A stretch of 64,000 bases of DNA from Aidingimonas lacisalsi (GCF_008079445.1 NZ_VRYH01000002.1:248001-312000), one strand, 5' to 3'; shown: positions 33,609-43,116, counted from the first letter of the stretch. A program made the numbers and translations. Notes: generated by a model from the letters alone, not told the origin.

Positions 33609-35465
33609 TTAGGCTTCCTCGGCCATATCCTCAAGAGCCTTGAGCACGTTCAGGAACTGCTCCCCATACCGCTCCAGTTTCGCCTGCCCGATGCCCGGTA
33701 CCGTGGCCATGTCATCCAGCGTCCTCGGTCGGGCGTGCAGCATTTCCTTGAGGGTGGCGTCGTGGAAGATGATGTAGGGCGGCACCCCTTCGGCGTCCGC
33801 AAGCTCCTTGCGGAACTGGCGCAGCCGTTCCCACTGCGGGCCGTCCGGTACATCCGGCGGGGCCTTGCGGCCCGAGCCGGTGGCTTTGCGTTTGCTCGAT
33901 GAGGGCAGGATGTCCTCGCGCAGCTCCAGTGCCGCCTCGCCGCGCAATAGTTCACGACAGCGCGGGGCGAGCTGCAGGCCGCCGTGGCCCTCGGGGTCGC
34001 TCTGCAGGTGGCCATGGGCCAGGAGCTGGCGGAGGATCGAATGCCAGGCCTGCTTGGAGAGGTCCGTGCCGATGCCGAAGGTACTGAGCTGGTCGTGGCC
34101 CAGGCGGCTGAGGCGGTCGTTGGTCTTGCCCATGAGTACGTCCGTCACATGGGCCGCCCCGAAGCGCTGGCCCGTGCGGTAGACGCAGGAGAGCGCCTTG
34201 CGGGCCGGGTCGGTGGCATCCCAGGTTTTCGGGGGCTGCAGGCAGTTGTCGCAGTTCCCGCAGTTGCCCTCGTGGGGCTCGCCGAAGTACTGCAGAAGCA
34301 CCTGCCGGCGGCAGCCGGTGGCCTCGCAGAAGCTCAGAAGGGCCTCCAGCCGTTCGCGCTCCGCCTTCTGCTGGAGCTCGCCGGCGCTGGACTCCGCCAG
34401 CATCTGGCGCACCTGGTAGACGTCCTGCAGGCCATAGACCATCCAGGCCTCGGCCGGCTCCCCATCACGCCCGGCACGGCCGGTTTCCTGGTAGTACGCC
34501 TCGATGCTCTTGGGTAGGTCCAGGTGGGCCACGAAGCGTACGTCCGGCTTGTCGATGCCCATGCCGAAGGCCACGGTCGCGACCACCACCAGCCCGTCCT
34601 CGTGCAGGAACCGCTCCTGGTGGTGCTGGCGGGTCTCGTTGTCCAGCCCCGCATGATAGGCCACGGCCGGCACGCCCTGGCTGCTCAGGTACTCCGCGGT
34701 GGACTCGGTGCGCTTGCGGCTCATGCAGTAGACAATGCCTGAATGCCCCGCATGACGATCCTGGATGAAGGCCAGAAGCTGCTGGCGGGCATTGCCCTTG
34801 AGGCCGACACGGTAATGGATGTTGGGCCGGTCGAAGCTAGCCACGTAGGTCTCGCCACCGTCCGGCAGCAGCTGGCGGCCGATCTCCTCGCGCGTGCGCT
34901 GGTCCGCCGTGGCGGTGAGGGCGATGCGTGGCACCTGCGGGAAGCGCTGGCGCAGCACATCCAGCTTCATGTACTCCGGCCGGAAGTCATGCCCCCATTG
35001 GGAAACACAGTGCGCCTCGTCGATGGCGAACAGGCCGATCTTCGCTCGCTCCAGCAGCCCCAGCATGCTCTCGGTGAGCAGCCGCTCCGGCGCCACGTAC
35101 AGCAGGTCCAGCTCGCCCTCCAGCGCGGACTGCTCAATATCCCGCTGCATCACCGGATCCAGGCTGGAATTCAGGCAGGCCGCCCGCACCCCGTTGTGCT
35201 GCAACGCCTCCACCTGGTCCCGCATCAACGCAATCAACGGCGACACCACCACCGCCAGCCCCGGCCGCAGCAGCGCCGGAATCTGGTAACACAGCGACTT
35301 GCCGCCGCCGGTGGGCATCAGCACCAGCGCATTACGCCCCTCCACCAGCGACCGGATGATCTCCAGCTGGCGACCCCGGAACTGCTCGTAACCAAAGACA
35401 TCCCGCAGGGTACGGTGCGCGGCCTGCTCGAAATCCCTTTCCGGGGCGGCGCTGTGATCGGGCAT
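33609..35465 (-). CDS. recQ: ATP-dependent DNA helicase RecQ
   Basis: A 618-residue superfamily 2 helicase. Walker A is [12 protein letters not shown], motif [21 protein letters not shown], motif [12 protein letters not shown]; the RQC zinc cysteines are in [12 protein letters not shown] ... CGNCDNC, and an HRDC domain ([25 protein letters not shown]) closes the protein. It unwinds DNA 3' to 5' in recombination repair. A small gene follows in the same operon. Being inside the accessory mosaic, this may be a second recQ rather than the resident one; another copy outside the window would settle it. Confidence 0.96.
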   Translation of the reverse strand: MPDHSAAPERDFEQAAHRTLRDVFGYEQFRGRQLEIIRSLVEGRNALVLMPTGGGKSLCYQIPALLRPGLAVVVSPLIALMRDQVEALQHNGVRAACLNSSLDPVMQRDIEQSALEGELDLLYVAPERLLTESMLGLLERAKIGLFAIDEAHCVSQWGHDFRPEYMKLDVLRQRFPQVPRIALTATADQRTREEIGRQLLPDGGETYVASFDRPNIHYRVGLKGNARQQLLAFIQDRHAGHSGIVYCMSRKRTESTAEYLSSQGVPAVAYHAGLDNETRQHHQERFLHEDGLVVVATVAFGMGIDKPDVRFVAHLDLPKSIEAYYQETGRAGRDGEPAEAWMVYGLQDVYQVRQMLAESSAGELQQKAERERLEALLSFCEATGCRRQVLLQYFGEPHEGNCGNCDNCLQPPKTWDATDPARKALSCVYRTGQRFGAAHVTDVLMGKTNDRLSRLGHDQLSTFGIGTDLSKQAWHSILRQLLAHGHLQSDPEGHGGLQLAPRCRELLRGEAALELREDILPSSSKRKATGSGRKAPPDVPDGPQWERLRQFRKELADAEGVPPYIIFHDATLKEMLHARPRTLDDMATVPGIGQAKLERYGEQFLNVLKALEDMAEEA

Positions 35466-35744
35466 GAAGAGGCGACTCCATTCAGTGGGACTGGACGGGG
35501 AAAGGGTACTTGGTTCGGGGGTGTGGGGAAAGGTGGTTGGGATGACGGCAGGGGCGTGAGCGGGGTCGCAGAATGAGGCTGATAAGCGGTAATTTGCAGA
35601 GCACGCCGGTCCGGGCTCTGCTAGGGTGATGAGTGATATTGAGAATTCAGAATCTAGGATATTACAGGATGGCTCGGGGTTGCTTTCATAATAAGTTGAA
35701 AGTACTGGGAATTAGCGTTCTGGGGTATTGGCGCTATATCGAAT

Positions 35745-36317
35745 TCAGAGATATTGATCCGACCCGCTGATTCTGGACACCGCGTTAAGCGAGTACAATC
35801 TGCTTATGAGGTGATCCACGATGAGCAAGCAAAAGCGATCACTATCAAAGGGTGTCCGTTCAACGTCTTCAGCGTTCTCAAGAGGTGGGATCACCACACC
35901 GACGTCCAACCTACCCTCGCGTAGCGCGGCAATCTGTGCGGCCGTGGTTGCCTCACGCAGCTCCAGCCGCACCCCCGGATGGCTGGCCCTGAAGTCGCGA
36001 ATCACATCCGGTAAGCGACCATACAGTGCGCTCCCCACATAGCCCAGACGCACTACACCTGTGCGACCCGCGGCCACATCCACCGTGGCGGTGATGGCCT
36101 GTTCCGCACGGCGAAGAACGTCACGCGCCTCATCCAGAAACTGCTCTCCCGCAGGGCTCAAGCCGAGTACACGGTTGCCACGCTCGATCAGGGTGATGCC
36201 GAGATCGTCCTCCAGCTTGCGGATGGCGCTGGTAAGAGGCGGCTGGGACATATTCAGTCGTTCGGCCGCGCGATGGAAATGTAATTCCTCCGCTACGGCA
36301 ATGAATTGCTCCCTCAC
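35745..36317 (-). pseudogene. LysR-family regulator truncated at the C-terminus
   Basis: 190 residues instead of about 300. The winged helix (FIAVAEELHFHRAAERLNMSQPPLTSAIRKLEDDLG) and the first half of the effector domain are normal up to FDSDRFCLLIVDHL, after which the sequence (ISRLYSLNAVSRISGSDQYL) is unrelated and stops. It diverges from the SDR gene at 36447, its probable former target. Truncated LysR proteins can still bind DNA but not respond normally. Confidence 0.75.
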
Positions 36318-36446
36318 ATCTCCGGCTATTCATCACGCTTACAATATCATTATTATATTATAGAGCACTAAAAACGGTATTTTTTATATCAATGGTCCGA
36401 CTCTACGCTGTTTCCTCGACCATTTCTGGCAAACGGAGGCAATGGC

Positions 36447-37313
36447 ATGGTGGATTTCAACGGCCGGGTCGTACTCATCACCGGGGCCGGTCGCGGGCTC
36501 GGTTTCTCGTATGCCCGATGCATTGGGCAGCTTGGGGCAACGGTTCTGATCCAGGATATCGGTGCCGATTCCGATGGTGACGGAGCCGATCCACAGGTAG
36601 CGGGGCTCGCGGCAGAGAAACTTCGATTGGAAGGACTGGATGTGCGCGCGATTTCCGGGGAGATCGGTTCACGTGAGGGGTGCCATGCACTCTGCGGGGA
36701 CGCCCTGAGGATCGGGGGGCGACTGGATGCCTTGATTCACAATGCGGGCTGGGTGGCCCACCAGAGCATCGAGTCGATAGACGAAGATTCCTTTGACCGC
36801 ATGATGGCGATCGCCGCCAAGGCGCCTCTCTGGCTCACACAGGCGGCCTGGCCGGCGATGAAATCATCGGGCCATGGTCGTATCGTCATGACGACCTCCT
36901 GCCGAGCGCTGTATCCCCAGTATGTTCAGCATGGCCTTGCCTCCTACGCGGCGGCCAAGATGGCCGTGGTGGGGCTGGTGAACGTCCTGGCATCTGAAGG
37001 CGCGAAGGACGGCATTATCGTCAATGCGGTTTCTCCCGTCGCCAAGACGCGCATGTGGGGGATCGAGGGGGAACCCGATGAGCTGCGTCCCGCCGAGGTG
37101 GCGCCGGGGGTGGCGTATCTCGCATCCGCGGAATGCACCGAAGGCGGTTGGATACTGCGCGCCGCGAATGGGCAGTTCCATGCCACCCGGGCCGTGGAGG
37201 CCGAGGGTGTGGACTATCCCCGAAATCTGTGCGCGATTCAGGCCGCAACGGCTCAAGAGGTCGCGGCGAGCTGGCCGCTGATCGCTGTTTCTGATGTGGA
37301 GCCGCGTTCATGA
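36447..37313 (+). CDS. SDR-family oxidoreductase
   Basis: A 288-residue short-chain dehydrogenase: TGAGRGLGFSYAR cofactor motif, HNAGWV, TTSCRALYPQYVQHGLASYAAAKMAVVG with the Ser...Tyr-x-x-x-Lys site. Its ending is longer than usual (AANGQFHATRAVEAEGV...), as in the SDRs fused or related to the multifunctional enzyme type 2 dehydrogenase domain, so a 3-hydroxyacyl or bulky ring substrate is possible. Divergent from the truncated LysR. Confidence 0.87.
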   Translation: MVDFNGRVVLITGAGRGLGFSYARCIGQLGATVLIQDIGADSDGDGADPQVAGLAAEKLRLEGLDVRAISGEIGSREGCHALCGDALRIGGRLDALIHNAGWVAHQSIESIDEDSFDRMMAIAAKAPLWLTQAAWPAMKSSGHGRIVMTTSCRALYPQYVQHGLASYAAAKMAVVGLVNVLASEGAKDGIIVNAVSPVAKTRMWGIEGEPDELRPAEVAPGVAYLASAECTEGGWILRAANGQFHATRAVEAEGVDYPRNLCAIQAATAQEVAASWPLIAVSDVEPRS

Positions 37314-37496
37314 ACGGCGTATCAGTGGCCTTTGTAGGCAAGGCGGTTCTGCTGGTCCTGTCCTGATGGCGATTTCCACCAATAATGTCGGCCGGGACAA
37401 GGCATGGCTCAACGACTGGGTATGAAGAGGGTGTCCGTGGAATCGCGACTCGTTTAATCTACCCCTGTCTGACTCTTCACGCGCAGGAATACACTT

Positions 37497-38129
37497 GTGG
37501 AACTAACAACCTGGTTAACATACGTCGGCGTGATTGTCGCCCTGATCGCCTTTCCGGGCCCTGTTGCCCTCCTGTGTGCCAGCCACGGACTGAGACACGG
37601 CCACCAGCGCGCCCTGTCGACCGTTCTTGGCGGCGCCCTGGCTGCTCTGATCATGATGACGGCATCGGCCCTAGGCCTGGGGGCGATCCTGGCCGCATCG
37701 GAAACCGCCTTCCTGATACTGAAGTACGTTGGTGGGCTATACCTGATCTATCTGGGCATCCAGAGCTGGCGAGCACCGGTAGACGTGCCCCAATGGGAGG
37801 TGAACGAGGCAATGCCGACAGGAACGCAATCGTCCTCGCAACTGTTTCGAACCGGTTTCGCTGTCGGTATTAGTAACCCTAAAGATCTGCTCTTTTTCGC
37901 GGCGTTGTTTCCCGGTTTCATTGCCGTCGACCAACCACAGGGTTTGCAGTTTGCTATTCTGGCGATTACCTGGCTGGTTATCGACACTACCCTGATGTCC
38001 ATGTACAGCCGGGTTGGGTCAAAAGTCGGGCGATTGTTTCAACAGCCACACCACGTACGCTGGTTTAATCGAGTGACAGGCAGCCTGTTCATCACGGCAG
38101 GCGGGGCGCTGTTGAAAGCGCAGCGCTGA
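37497..38129 (+). CDS. LysE-family exporter (RhtB/LysE translocator)
   Basis: A 210-residue protein with six hydrophobic segments and the LysE start IVALIAFPGPVALLCASHGLRHGHQRALSTVLGGALA; GISNPKDLLFF is the second family motif. It starts with GTG at 37497 after AGGAAT. Such proteins export amino acids or related metabolites. Confidence 0.92.
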   Translation: MELTTWLTYVGVIVALIAFPGPVALLCASHGLRHGHQRALSTVLGGALAALIMMTASALGLGAILAASETAFLILKYVGGLYLIYLGIQSWRAPVDVPQWEVNEAMPTGTQSSSQLFRTGFAVGISNPKDLLFFAALFPGFIAVDQPQGLQFAILAITWLVIDTTLMSMYSRVGSKVGRLFQQPHHVRWFNRVTGSLFITAGGALLKAQR

Positions 38130-38294
38130 ATGGTCCCGGTTTGTGGCTTCTATTAAAATTCGTCACCGAAGCATCCATGTCGTTCGGTGAGATCGTTGTA
38201 ACTTGTTTATCGCAGTGCGATTGTCTTCGACCTATGGTACTGCTTCGTCTCGAAGACGAGGGGAAATGGTTGCGAGATACGGCCCGAGGCGCTG

Positions 38295-40343
38295 TCAGGT
38301 CTTCCAGTTCACCGGTGCACGAGGATCGGGCTCGTAGGCGAAATAGGTGCCGGTACGTATCGTCCGCTCCAGGTGCTCGCCGAGCCTCGAATGATGCCGG
38401 GCAATTCGCTCGAGGGCGTAGCGCAGCGAACGGGTGGCGCTGGTGCGCGCGCGTTCCACGCCGTTACCGACGCTCCGGGCGCGACCGTTCAAGCCGACGC
38501 CGCGGCGAAGTTCATCGACAAGAAACTGGCGATCGGCACGCGCGAGCTCCGCCCGGTGAAAGTCGTTGTTCGCCTCGGCCTCGGCGATGTCCTCTTCCGT
38601 CTCGGCAAGTCGCTGCCGGTAAGCCTCGCGGGCCTTCGAGTCGAACACATCCAATCCGCATTGCATATCGTTCCGGGGAGTCTCTGAAGAAGAGCCGACG
38701 GGGAGCGCCCCACGCTCCACCGCCACCAGATCGAGGACGTGGAATTCCCGGCCGGGCTCCGCCAGCAGGCGCTCCAGGTAGCGCATGCCCTTGAGATCTT
38801 TCAAACGGAAAGTGGTGCCGCCGAAGGTTACCGTTCGGGTATCCCCGTCACGGTAAAAGGCGCAATGCTCGGGGCCGGTATCCGGCCGCGAGGGTGTCTC
38901 TAGGACCTGCTGGCGAGCCAGTTCCACCCAGGGGGCGGCGTTGAGATCCTCAAGCGCGCGACAGGCGGCGTCGAGCTCCAGCTCGGCCGCCTTGTCGTCG
39001 CCTGCCGCACGGTACGCGGGAGCGAGCACGAGGCGCAGCGTTGCCGCCTCGAACGGCATTCGCAGCGACACCCATTCCATGACGGCCTCGCTCAGCAGCC
39101 GGATCGCTTCGCTTTCCCTCCCGTCGTGCAGCGCCAGGCGTCCTTTCGAGGCGAGAGCGGAGTTCTGCAAGGTGCGGCTTCGGTACATCTGGGCGATTTC
39201 CGCGAGGTCGGCCGCGGCGGTACGCGCTCCGTCGTCGTCTCCGGCCGCCAGTGAGATCACCACCTGGGCTTCGCGTAGGGGAGCCCGTTGCAGGCCTCCT
39301 GTTGGCGGACGCTCCTTCGACGGGACATCAAACGGGTGCTCGAGCGCACTCTTTATCATTGCCAAGGCTTCATCGACTCGACCTTGGGCCAGCCGCAACA
39401 AGGCCAGTCCCGGCTGAGGGAGCCAGGCATTCTGGTGCGCCGCGAGAAACGCCTCTTCAGCCCCCGCGAAATCGCCTTTGCGCAGCCGGGCATTGCCGAG
39501 TTCGGTCAGCGGCCAACCGTATTCCCGTCGCATCCATGGGCGCAGCTCTTCGCAGGCCCGCAACGCCTCCTGCTCGGCGGCGTCGCAAGGCCCGCGCAGT
39601 CGCATGATCTCCGCCTGGTGTACCCGGCAGCGGCCGTGGAGGCCCCCGAACGCTGCCCCTTGGCGCCAGCGTTCCATGGCTTCGGTCCACTCTTCGGCGC
39701 GGTCGTGCTGACCGATCCACTGCATCGCGCAGATGAGCTCGCACCACATTTGCCCCGTGGTGAGCGGATCGAGGTTGCCGGCGCTCAGTTCCACGGCAAC
39801 ATCGTCCAGCGCGCTCAGCCCTTCATCGAGGTCGCCGTCATGGATGCGGACCCTGGCCAGAGCCACCTGACCAATGATCGATGGCGGAACCAATCCGTGC
39901 TTTTTCCCGCCCTCCATGGCCTGTCTGGCCCATTGCCCGGTCCCCGGCATATCGCCACACATCAGGCGTTCGTAGGTCTGCACGGCGGCAAGCCACGCCC
40001 AGACCGGGCTATTGGGTGCGTCTGCCACCAGGCGTTCCGCTCGCGATAGCCAGGCGCGCACGGTGGCCATCAGGCCCGTATCCATCATCAGATACATGCC
40101 CACCATGACCGCCGCGAACGCCGCCTCGTGGGCGCGATCGTCTTCCAGATGCAGGTGGTAGAGCTCGCCATAGGCGGCCAGCGTTCCTTCCAGATCGCCG
40201 GCTCCGTACGCTGCCTGGGCGCGCAGCTCCAACAAGTCGGGTGAGGGGGGCGCGGACGGCAGCCCGGCGAGCAGTTCCTGCGCTCGGGCGAAGTCGCCAG
40301 CGTCGAGGGCAGTGCGAATCGGCAACAGTTCCGCTTCCGTCAT
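38295..40343 (-). CDS. TPR-rich protein with an ATPase-associated C-terminal domain
   Basis: A 682-residue cytoplasmic protein. Residues about 1-460 are helical, TPR-like repeats of the kind found in MalT/bacterial transcriptional-activator proteins. Around 480-540 is a small domain (FYRDGDTRTVTFGGTTFRLKDLKGMRYLERLLAEPGREFHVLDLV) usually attached to large AAA-type signalling ATPases or adenylate cyclases; here no Walker motif is present. The last part is a charged helical stretch with RARTSATRSLRYALERIARHH, which may bind DNA. SD GGGGAG precedes the ATG. It diverges from the truncated haemoglobin gene; function unknown. Confidence 0.75.
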   Translation of the reverse strand: MTEAELLPIRTALDAGDFARAQELLAGLPSAPPSPDLLELRAQAAYGAGDLEGTLAAYGELYHLHLEDDRAHEAAFAAVMVGMYLMMDTGLMATVRAWLSRAERLVADAPNSPVWAWLAAVQTYERLMCGDMPGTGQWARQAMEGGKKHGLVPPSIIGQVALARVRIHDGDLDEGLSALDDVAVELSAGNLDPLTTGQMWCELICAMQWIGQHDRAEEWTEAMERWRQGAAFGGLHGRCRVHQAEIMRLRGPCDAAEQEALRACEELRPWMRREYGWPLTELGNARLRKGDFAGAEEAFLAAHQNAWLPQPGLALLRLAQGRVDEALAMIKSALEHPFDVPSKERPPTGGLQRAPLREAQVVISLAAGDDDGARTAAADLAEIAQMYRSRTLQNSALASKGRLALHDGRESEAIRLLSEAVMEWVSLRMPFEAATLRLVLAPAYRAAGDDKAAELELDAACRALEDLNAAPWVELARQQVLETPSRPDTGPEHCAFYRDGDTRTVTFGGTTFRLKDLKGMRYLERLLAEPGREFHVLDLVAVERGALPVGSSSETPRNDMQCGLDVFDSKAREAYRQRLAETEEDIAEAEANNDFHRAELARADRQFLVDELRRGVGLNGRARSVGNGVERARTSATRSLRYALERIARHHSRLGEHLERTIRTGTYFAYEPDPRAPVNWKT

Positions 40344-40367
40344 CGCTCACTCCCCTTTGTTGCGGTT

Positions 40368-40384
40368 GTAACAAGGATTGTTAC
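40368..40384. promoter_or_regulatory. Palindrome between the TPR and haemoglobin genes
   Basis: GTAACAA-GGA-TTGTTAC is a perfect 7-bp-arm inverted repeat 25 bp upstream of the TPR-protein start and 63 bp upstream of the haemoglobin start. It is a likely operator shared by the two divergent genes. Confidence 0.6.
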
Positions 40385-40447
40385 GCCCCTTGAGTAGGTG
40401 CCCAGTGTACCTACCCGAAAACAAATCCAAGAGAGGAGCATTTTGAC

Positions 40448-40816
40448 ATGAGTGAAACGCTTTATGACAGACTCGGCGGCCAACCAGGCATCGACACGCT
40501 CGTCAACCGCATCGTCGACCTGCACCTCCAGAATGAAGTCGCCGGTCCAAGGTACCAAGCTCTCGACCAGGAGGCCGTGGACCATGCCCGCGAAAAGGTG
40601 AAGGAGTTCCTGGCGGCCGGCTCTGGCGGCCCCGTGGAGTACACCGGCCGGTCGATGATCGAGACGCACACTGGCATGAACGTCAGCGCGGCCGAATACC
40701 TGGCCGTGGTCGACGATATCATGCAGGCCATGAAGGAGATGGAATATCCGGGCCCGGTCTGCAACGAAGTGTTGGGGATTGCCTATTCGCTCAAGGGGGA
40801 AATCGTTCACCTCTAG
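40448..40816 (+). CDS. Group 1-type truncated haemoglobin
   Basis: A 122-residue truncated globin. ETLYDRLGGQPGIDTLVNRIV is the family start; the proximal haem ligand is His74 in MIETHTGMNVS; the C-terminal helix is EVLGIAYSLKGEIVHL. The helix B segment reads NRIVDLHL where most relatives have a Phe-Tyr pair, so the oxygen-stabilising B10 Tyr appears absent. Such globins bind O2 or NO. It diverges from the TPR-protein gene and ends in a terminator. Confidence 0.87.
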   Translation: MSETLYDRLGGQPGIDTLVNRIVDLHLQNEVAGPRYQALDQEAVDHAREKVKEFLAAGSGGPVEYTGRSMIETHTGMNVSAAEYLAVVDDIMQAMKEMEYPGPVCNEVLGIAYSLKGEIVHL

Positions 40817-40819
40817 ATC

Positions 40820-40845
40820 GAGGGCGGGTAGCTTGCCCGCCCCTC
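40820..40845 (+). terminator. Terminator after the haemoglobin gene
   Basis: GGGCGGG (40822-40828) pairs with CCCGCCC (40836-40842) over a 7-nt loop, extended by GA/TC pairs. It reaches the stop codon of the converging parD-like gene. Confidence 0.65.
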
Positions 40846-41134
40846 AGGAAACTAATATGTGCAGGGAAGCCAGCACCGGTGTCGTCCGAGCTCTGACTCG
40901 CCCTTCGTTGTCCAGTTCACGAATAAACGAGTCATAGGCGTAGTCTTCAAAACCACTATCCTCGCCTTCCTTGAGCAGTTTGCGAAGTGTGATCAGGCGG
41001 GTTTCGGACTCTTCAAGCAGGCGCAATCCTGCACGAACGACCTCGCTGGTTGAGCTGTACCGGCCATTTTGGAGCTGTTCTGCAATGAACGCATCAAAAT
41101 GTTGGCCTAGCGTGATACTGGTGTTCTTTTGCAT
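40844..41134 (-). CDS. ParD-like antitoxin without a ParE partner
   Basis: A 96-residue protein: residues 1-70 are a ParD/CopG ribbon-helix-helix antitoxin (TSITLGQHFDAFIAEQLQNGRYSSTSEVVRAGLRLLEE). ParD normally ends soon after; here a tail GRVRARTTPVLASLHILVS follows and runs into the haemoglobin terminator, so the 3' end looks rebuilt. No parE toxin gene lies downstream. The upstream palindrome (41150-41166) fits ParD autoregulation. Confidence 0.82.
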   Translation of the reverse strand: MQKNTSITLGQHFDAFIAEQLQNGRYSSTSEVVRAGLRLLEESETRLITLRKLLKEGEDSGFEDYAYDSFIRELDNEGRVRARTTPVLASLHILVS

Positions 41135-41149
41135 GGTGCCACCTGATTA

Positions 41150-41166
41150 ATACCAATAATTGGTAT
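41150..41166. promoter_or_regulatory. Palindromic operator upstream of parD
   Basis: ATACCAATAATTGGTAT is a perfect inverted repeat (8-bp arms about a central A) 15 bp upstream of the antitoxin start, overlapping the likely promoter. Confidence 0.7.
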
Positions 41167-41183
41167 ATTTTGGTCCAGTGGCA

Positions 41184-41281
41184 ATGCAATCCGCATGTAT
41201 TTACTCACCGATCCCCAACCCGCTCACCCTGACGACTCGTGTTGCATTGCATCCTGAAGAATCCCGCGGTCACCCTCCACA
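41184..41281 (-). repeat. recD 3'-end fragment B
   Basis: Matches 46545-46645 over nearly 100 bp, including the bases beyond the recD stop (CAATCC-GCATGT). On the minus strand it encodes RVVRVSGLGIGE and a TAA stop, against RVVRVSGLGISE-TGA in recD. It ends abruptly before the AEC transporter segment. Confidence 0.8.
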
Positions 41282-41318
41282 GATGTTTGTATGTGACCAC
41301 TCATGAGGATGATTAGGT

Positions 41319-42191
41319 TCATAACATCAGCAAAGCTGAGGCGTATAGCAAGAGCAGGGCCAACGAAACCAGGGTGCCACTGGCAATCATCGACGCCGAA
41401 TGGCCGGTACCACGATAGTATGTCTCCAGCACCACGATATTCGCTGCTGGCGGCAGCAGGGGGAGGATAAACAGCACAGGGGCATTCTCTATCACCACCT
41501 CTATCCTTAAGATATTAGCGATCAGTACGAACAAGCAAACGATGATCGCTCCAGAGACAAGCCGCATGAATGCCAATGGTATCGATGTCTTGATACTGGC
41601 TGTCGTGATGCGTGAACTGTAGAGCCAGATGCCCAAGATACACATGCCGACGATTGACATTAAGTGTTTGGCCAAATCATAACCCATCTTTAATTCGGGA
41701 GATCCTGCCAGGTCTAGTGGCAAAATCCGCAAAACTACACCAGCAACCACTGCCAATACCGGGGGAGAGGTCAGGGTCTTGTTCATCATGGCTCGCCAGT
41801 TACCGTGTTCCTGCATGGCCGCGACACAGGCAATGTTGCCGAAGATCGAGCTGCCGATATAAGCTGCAATGATGATTCGACTAGCCATGTCTCCGAAGAT
41901 GGCAACTGCCAAAGGTAAACCCAACCACCCAATGTTGAGATAGCTGAAAGATAATGCAGTCAATTTGTTCCGCGAAAATGTATAACTAATAGAAAATAGC
42001 AGGATGCAAAATACGAAGTTGAATGCGGCAAAAATAACCATCCCTTCCCGGTATGTTATAAGGTTGTAGGCAATAACGTAAGGGATAAGAAATTTCATAA
42101 GGAGGCTGGAGAGTCCACTCCTAATTTCGGGAAGGAGCTTTCCAATAACAAGCCCGATAAGCATATAGATAAATGGAAAGAAGATCGACAT
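41319..42191 (-). CDS. AEC-family (auxin efflux carrier) transporter
   Basis: About 290 residues and some ten membrane helices: FIYMLIGLVIGKLLPEI, SYLNIGWLGLPLAVAIFGD and LPPAANIVVLETYY are the AEC/MleP landmarks, the last carrying the conserved P-x-A-x-N motif of the second half. I prefer the ATG at 42191 because AGGAGG is 10 bp upstream; the ATG at 42200 is almost inside it. The gene is clearly lower in G+C than the surrounding chromosome, and it sits between two recD fragments, so it was acquired as a segment. Malate or other carboxylate transport is possible. Confidence 0.85.
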   Translation of the reverse strand: MSIFFPFIYMLIGLVIGKLLPEIRSGLSSLLMKFLIPYVIAYNLITYREGMVIFAAFNFVFCILLFSISYTFSRNKLTALSFSYLNIGWLGLPLAVAIFGDMASRIIIAAYIGSSIFGNIACVAAMQEHGNWRAMMNKTLTSPPVLAVVAGVVLRILPLDLAGSPELKMGYDLAKHLMSIVGMCILGIWLYSSRITTASIKTSIPLAFMRLVSGAIIVCLFVLIANILRIEVVIENAPVLFILPLLPPAANIVVLETYYRGTGHSASMIASGTLVSLALLLLYASALLML

Positions 42192-42915
42192 TACACGCAT
42201 GCCTCCTTATGAGATTCCAGTCGTAAATGAATGGAAAATAAATACGTCGGTTTGGGGAGAATATGGCATTAAAATAAGCAGTCTTAGGTGAGAAATACCC
42301 CTTAAATATAGATAATTTCTACCTTTATATGTCTCATATATTTCCGTAAAGGATGACAATATTATGCATTTTTCATTCCCCTGAAGGCTAAAGTAAAAAC
42401 GTATAACTTGACTGGCAGGATGACACCAAGATGAATTATATCACCTTTCTTTATAAGACATTTCCTGTATTTCATGTAAGAGATTTGCCATGACCAATTG
42501 ACCGACTCTAAGTGCCGTTATCAGTACCTCGCCCGGTTACCATACCTCGCGGTCGCAACGACAGCCGACTGTAAGCGCTATCACAAGGTGCAAGGGTCCA
42601 TGCACTTCTCATCATTGAAAATCGACATATGCTTTGTTCGCTAGCTCAGTAGCTGTCATCGTCTGATGAGGCGAGTTCCAAACGACATTTCGGAGGTGTT
42701 CCCTGGCGGATGCGAAGTCATTGTGCACGGTCCCGGTACCCTTAAAGAATGCTATCCGATGCCTAGAACAAAGACGAACTGATCGTCTGACACGAATGTT
42801 ACTGCTCATCCACGATCGTGTGGGTGTTTGAACAAACCCGACGACATTCCGTTACCCTGCCTCTTGCAGAATTGTCAACAGCAGTGGAGGAGGTCCGCAC
42901 ACCCATTTGAGGCAA
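42192..42915. other. AT-rich gap with a short coding relic
   Basis: No full gene. On the minus strand 42612-42809 encodes 65 residues ending FASAREHLRNVVWNSPHQTMTATELANKAYVDFQ-stop; the SPHQTMTATELA part looks like the N-terminal domain of HNH-type restriction proteins, so a truncated relic is possible. The rest holds no recognisable signal. Confidence 0.35.
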
Positions 42916-43084
42916 CCGGCAGTAGCAGGGCGGTGTGAATAAATTCCGAGCCCCGGGATTTGTGCACGGTCATGGCGTGGACGGTTTCCACCGCTTGCAG
43001 GCGGCTGGGCAGTACCCATTTGATGGGCTTACCCTGGTCGCCGCTGGGGAAGGCGACGCGCAGTACGCTTCGGCTCGGCTCAAT
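42916..43084 (-). repeat. recD fragment C
   Basis: About 170 bp nearly identical to 46714-46880 inside recD (CGGCAGTAGCAGGGCGGTGT, ATTTGTGCACGGTCATGGCGT, CACCGCTTGCAGGCGGCTGG and so on), with scattered substitutions. Together with fragment B it would form most of a recD tail in which about 70 bp has been replaced by the AEC segment. Confidence 0.85.
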
Positions 43085-43116
43085 TTTCCGCAAACCTGCC
43101 GGATGACATGGAGTTG

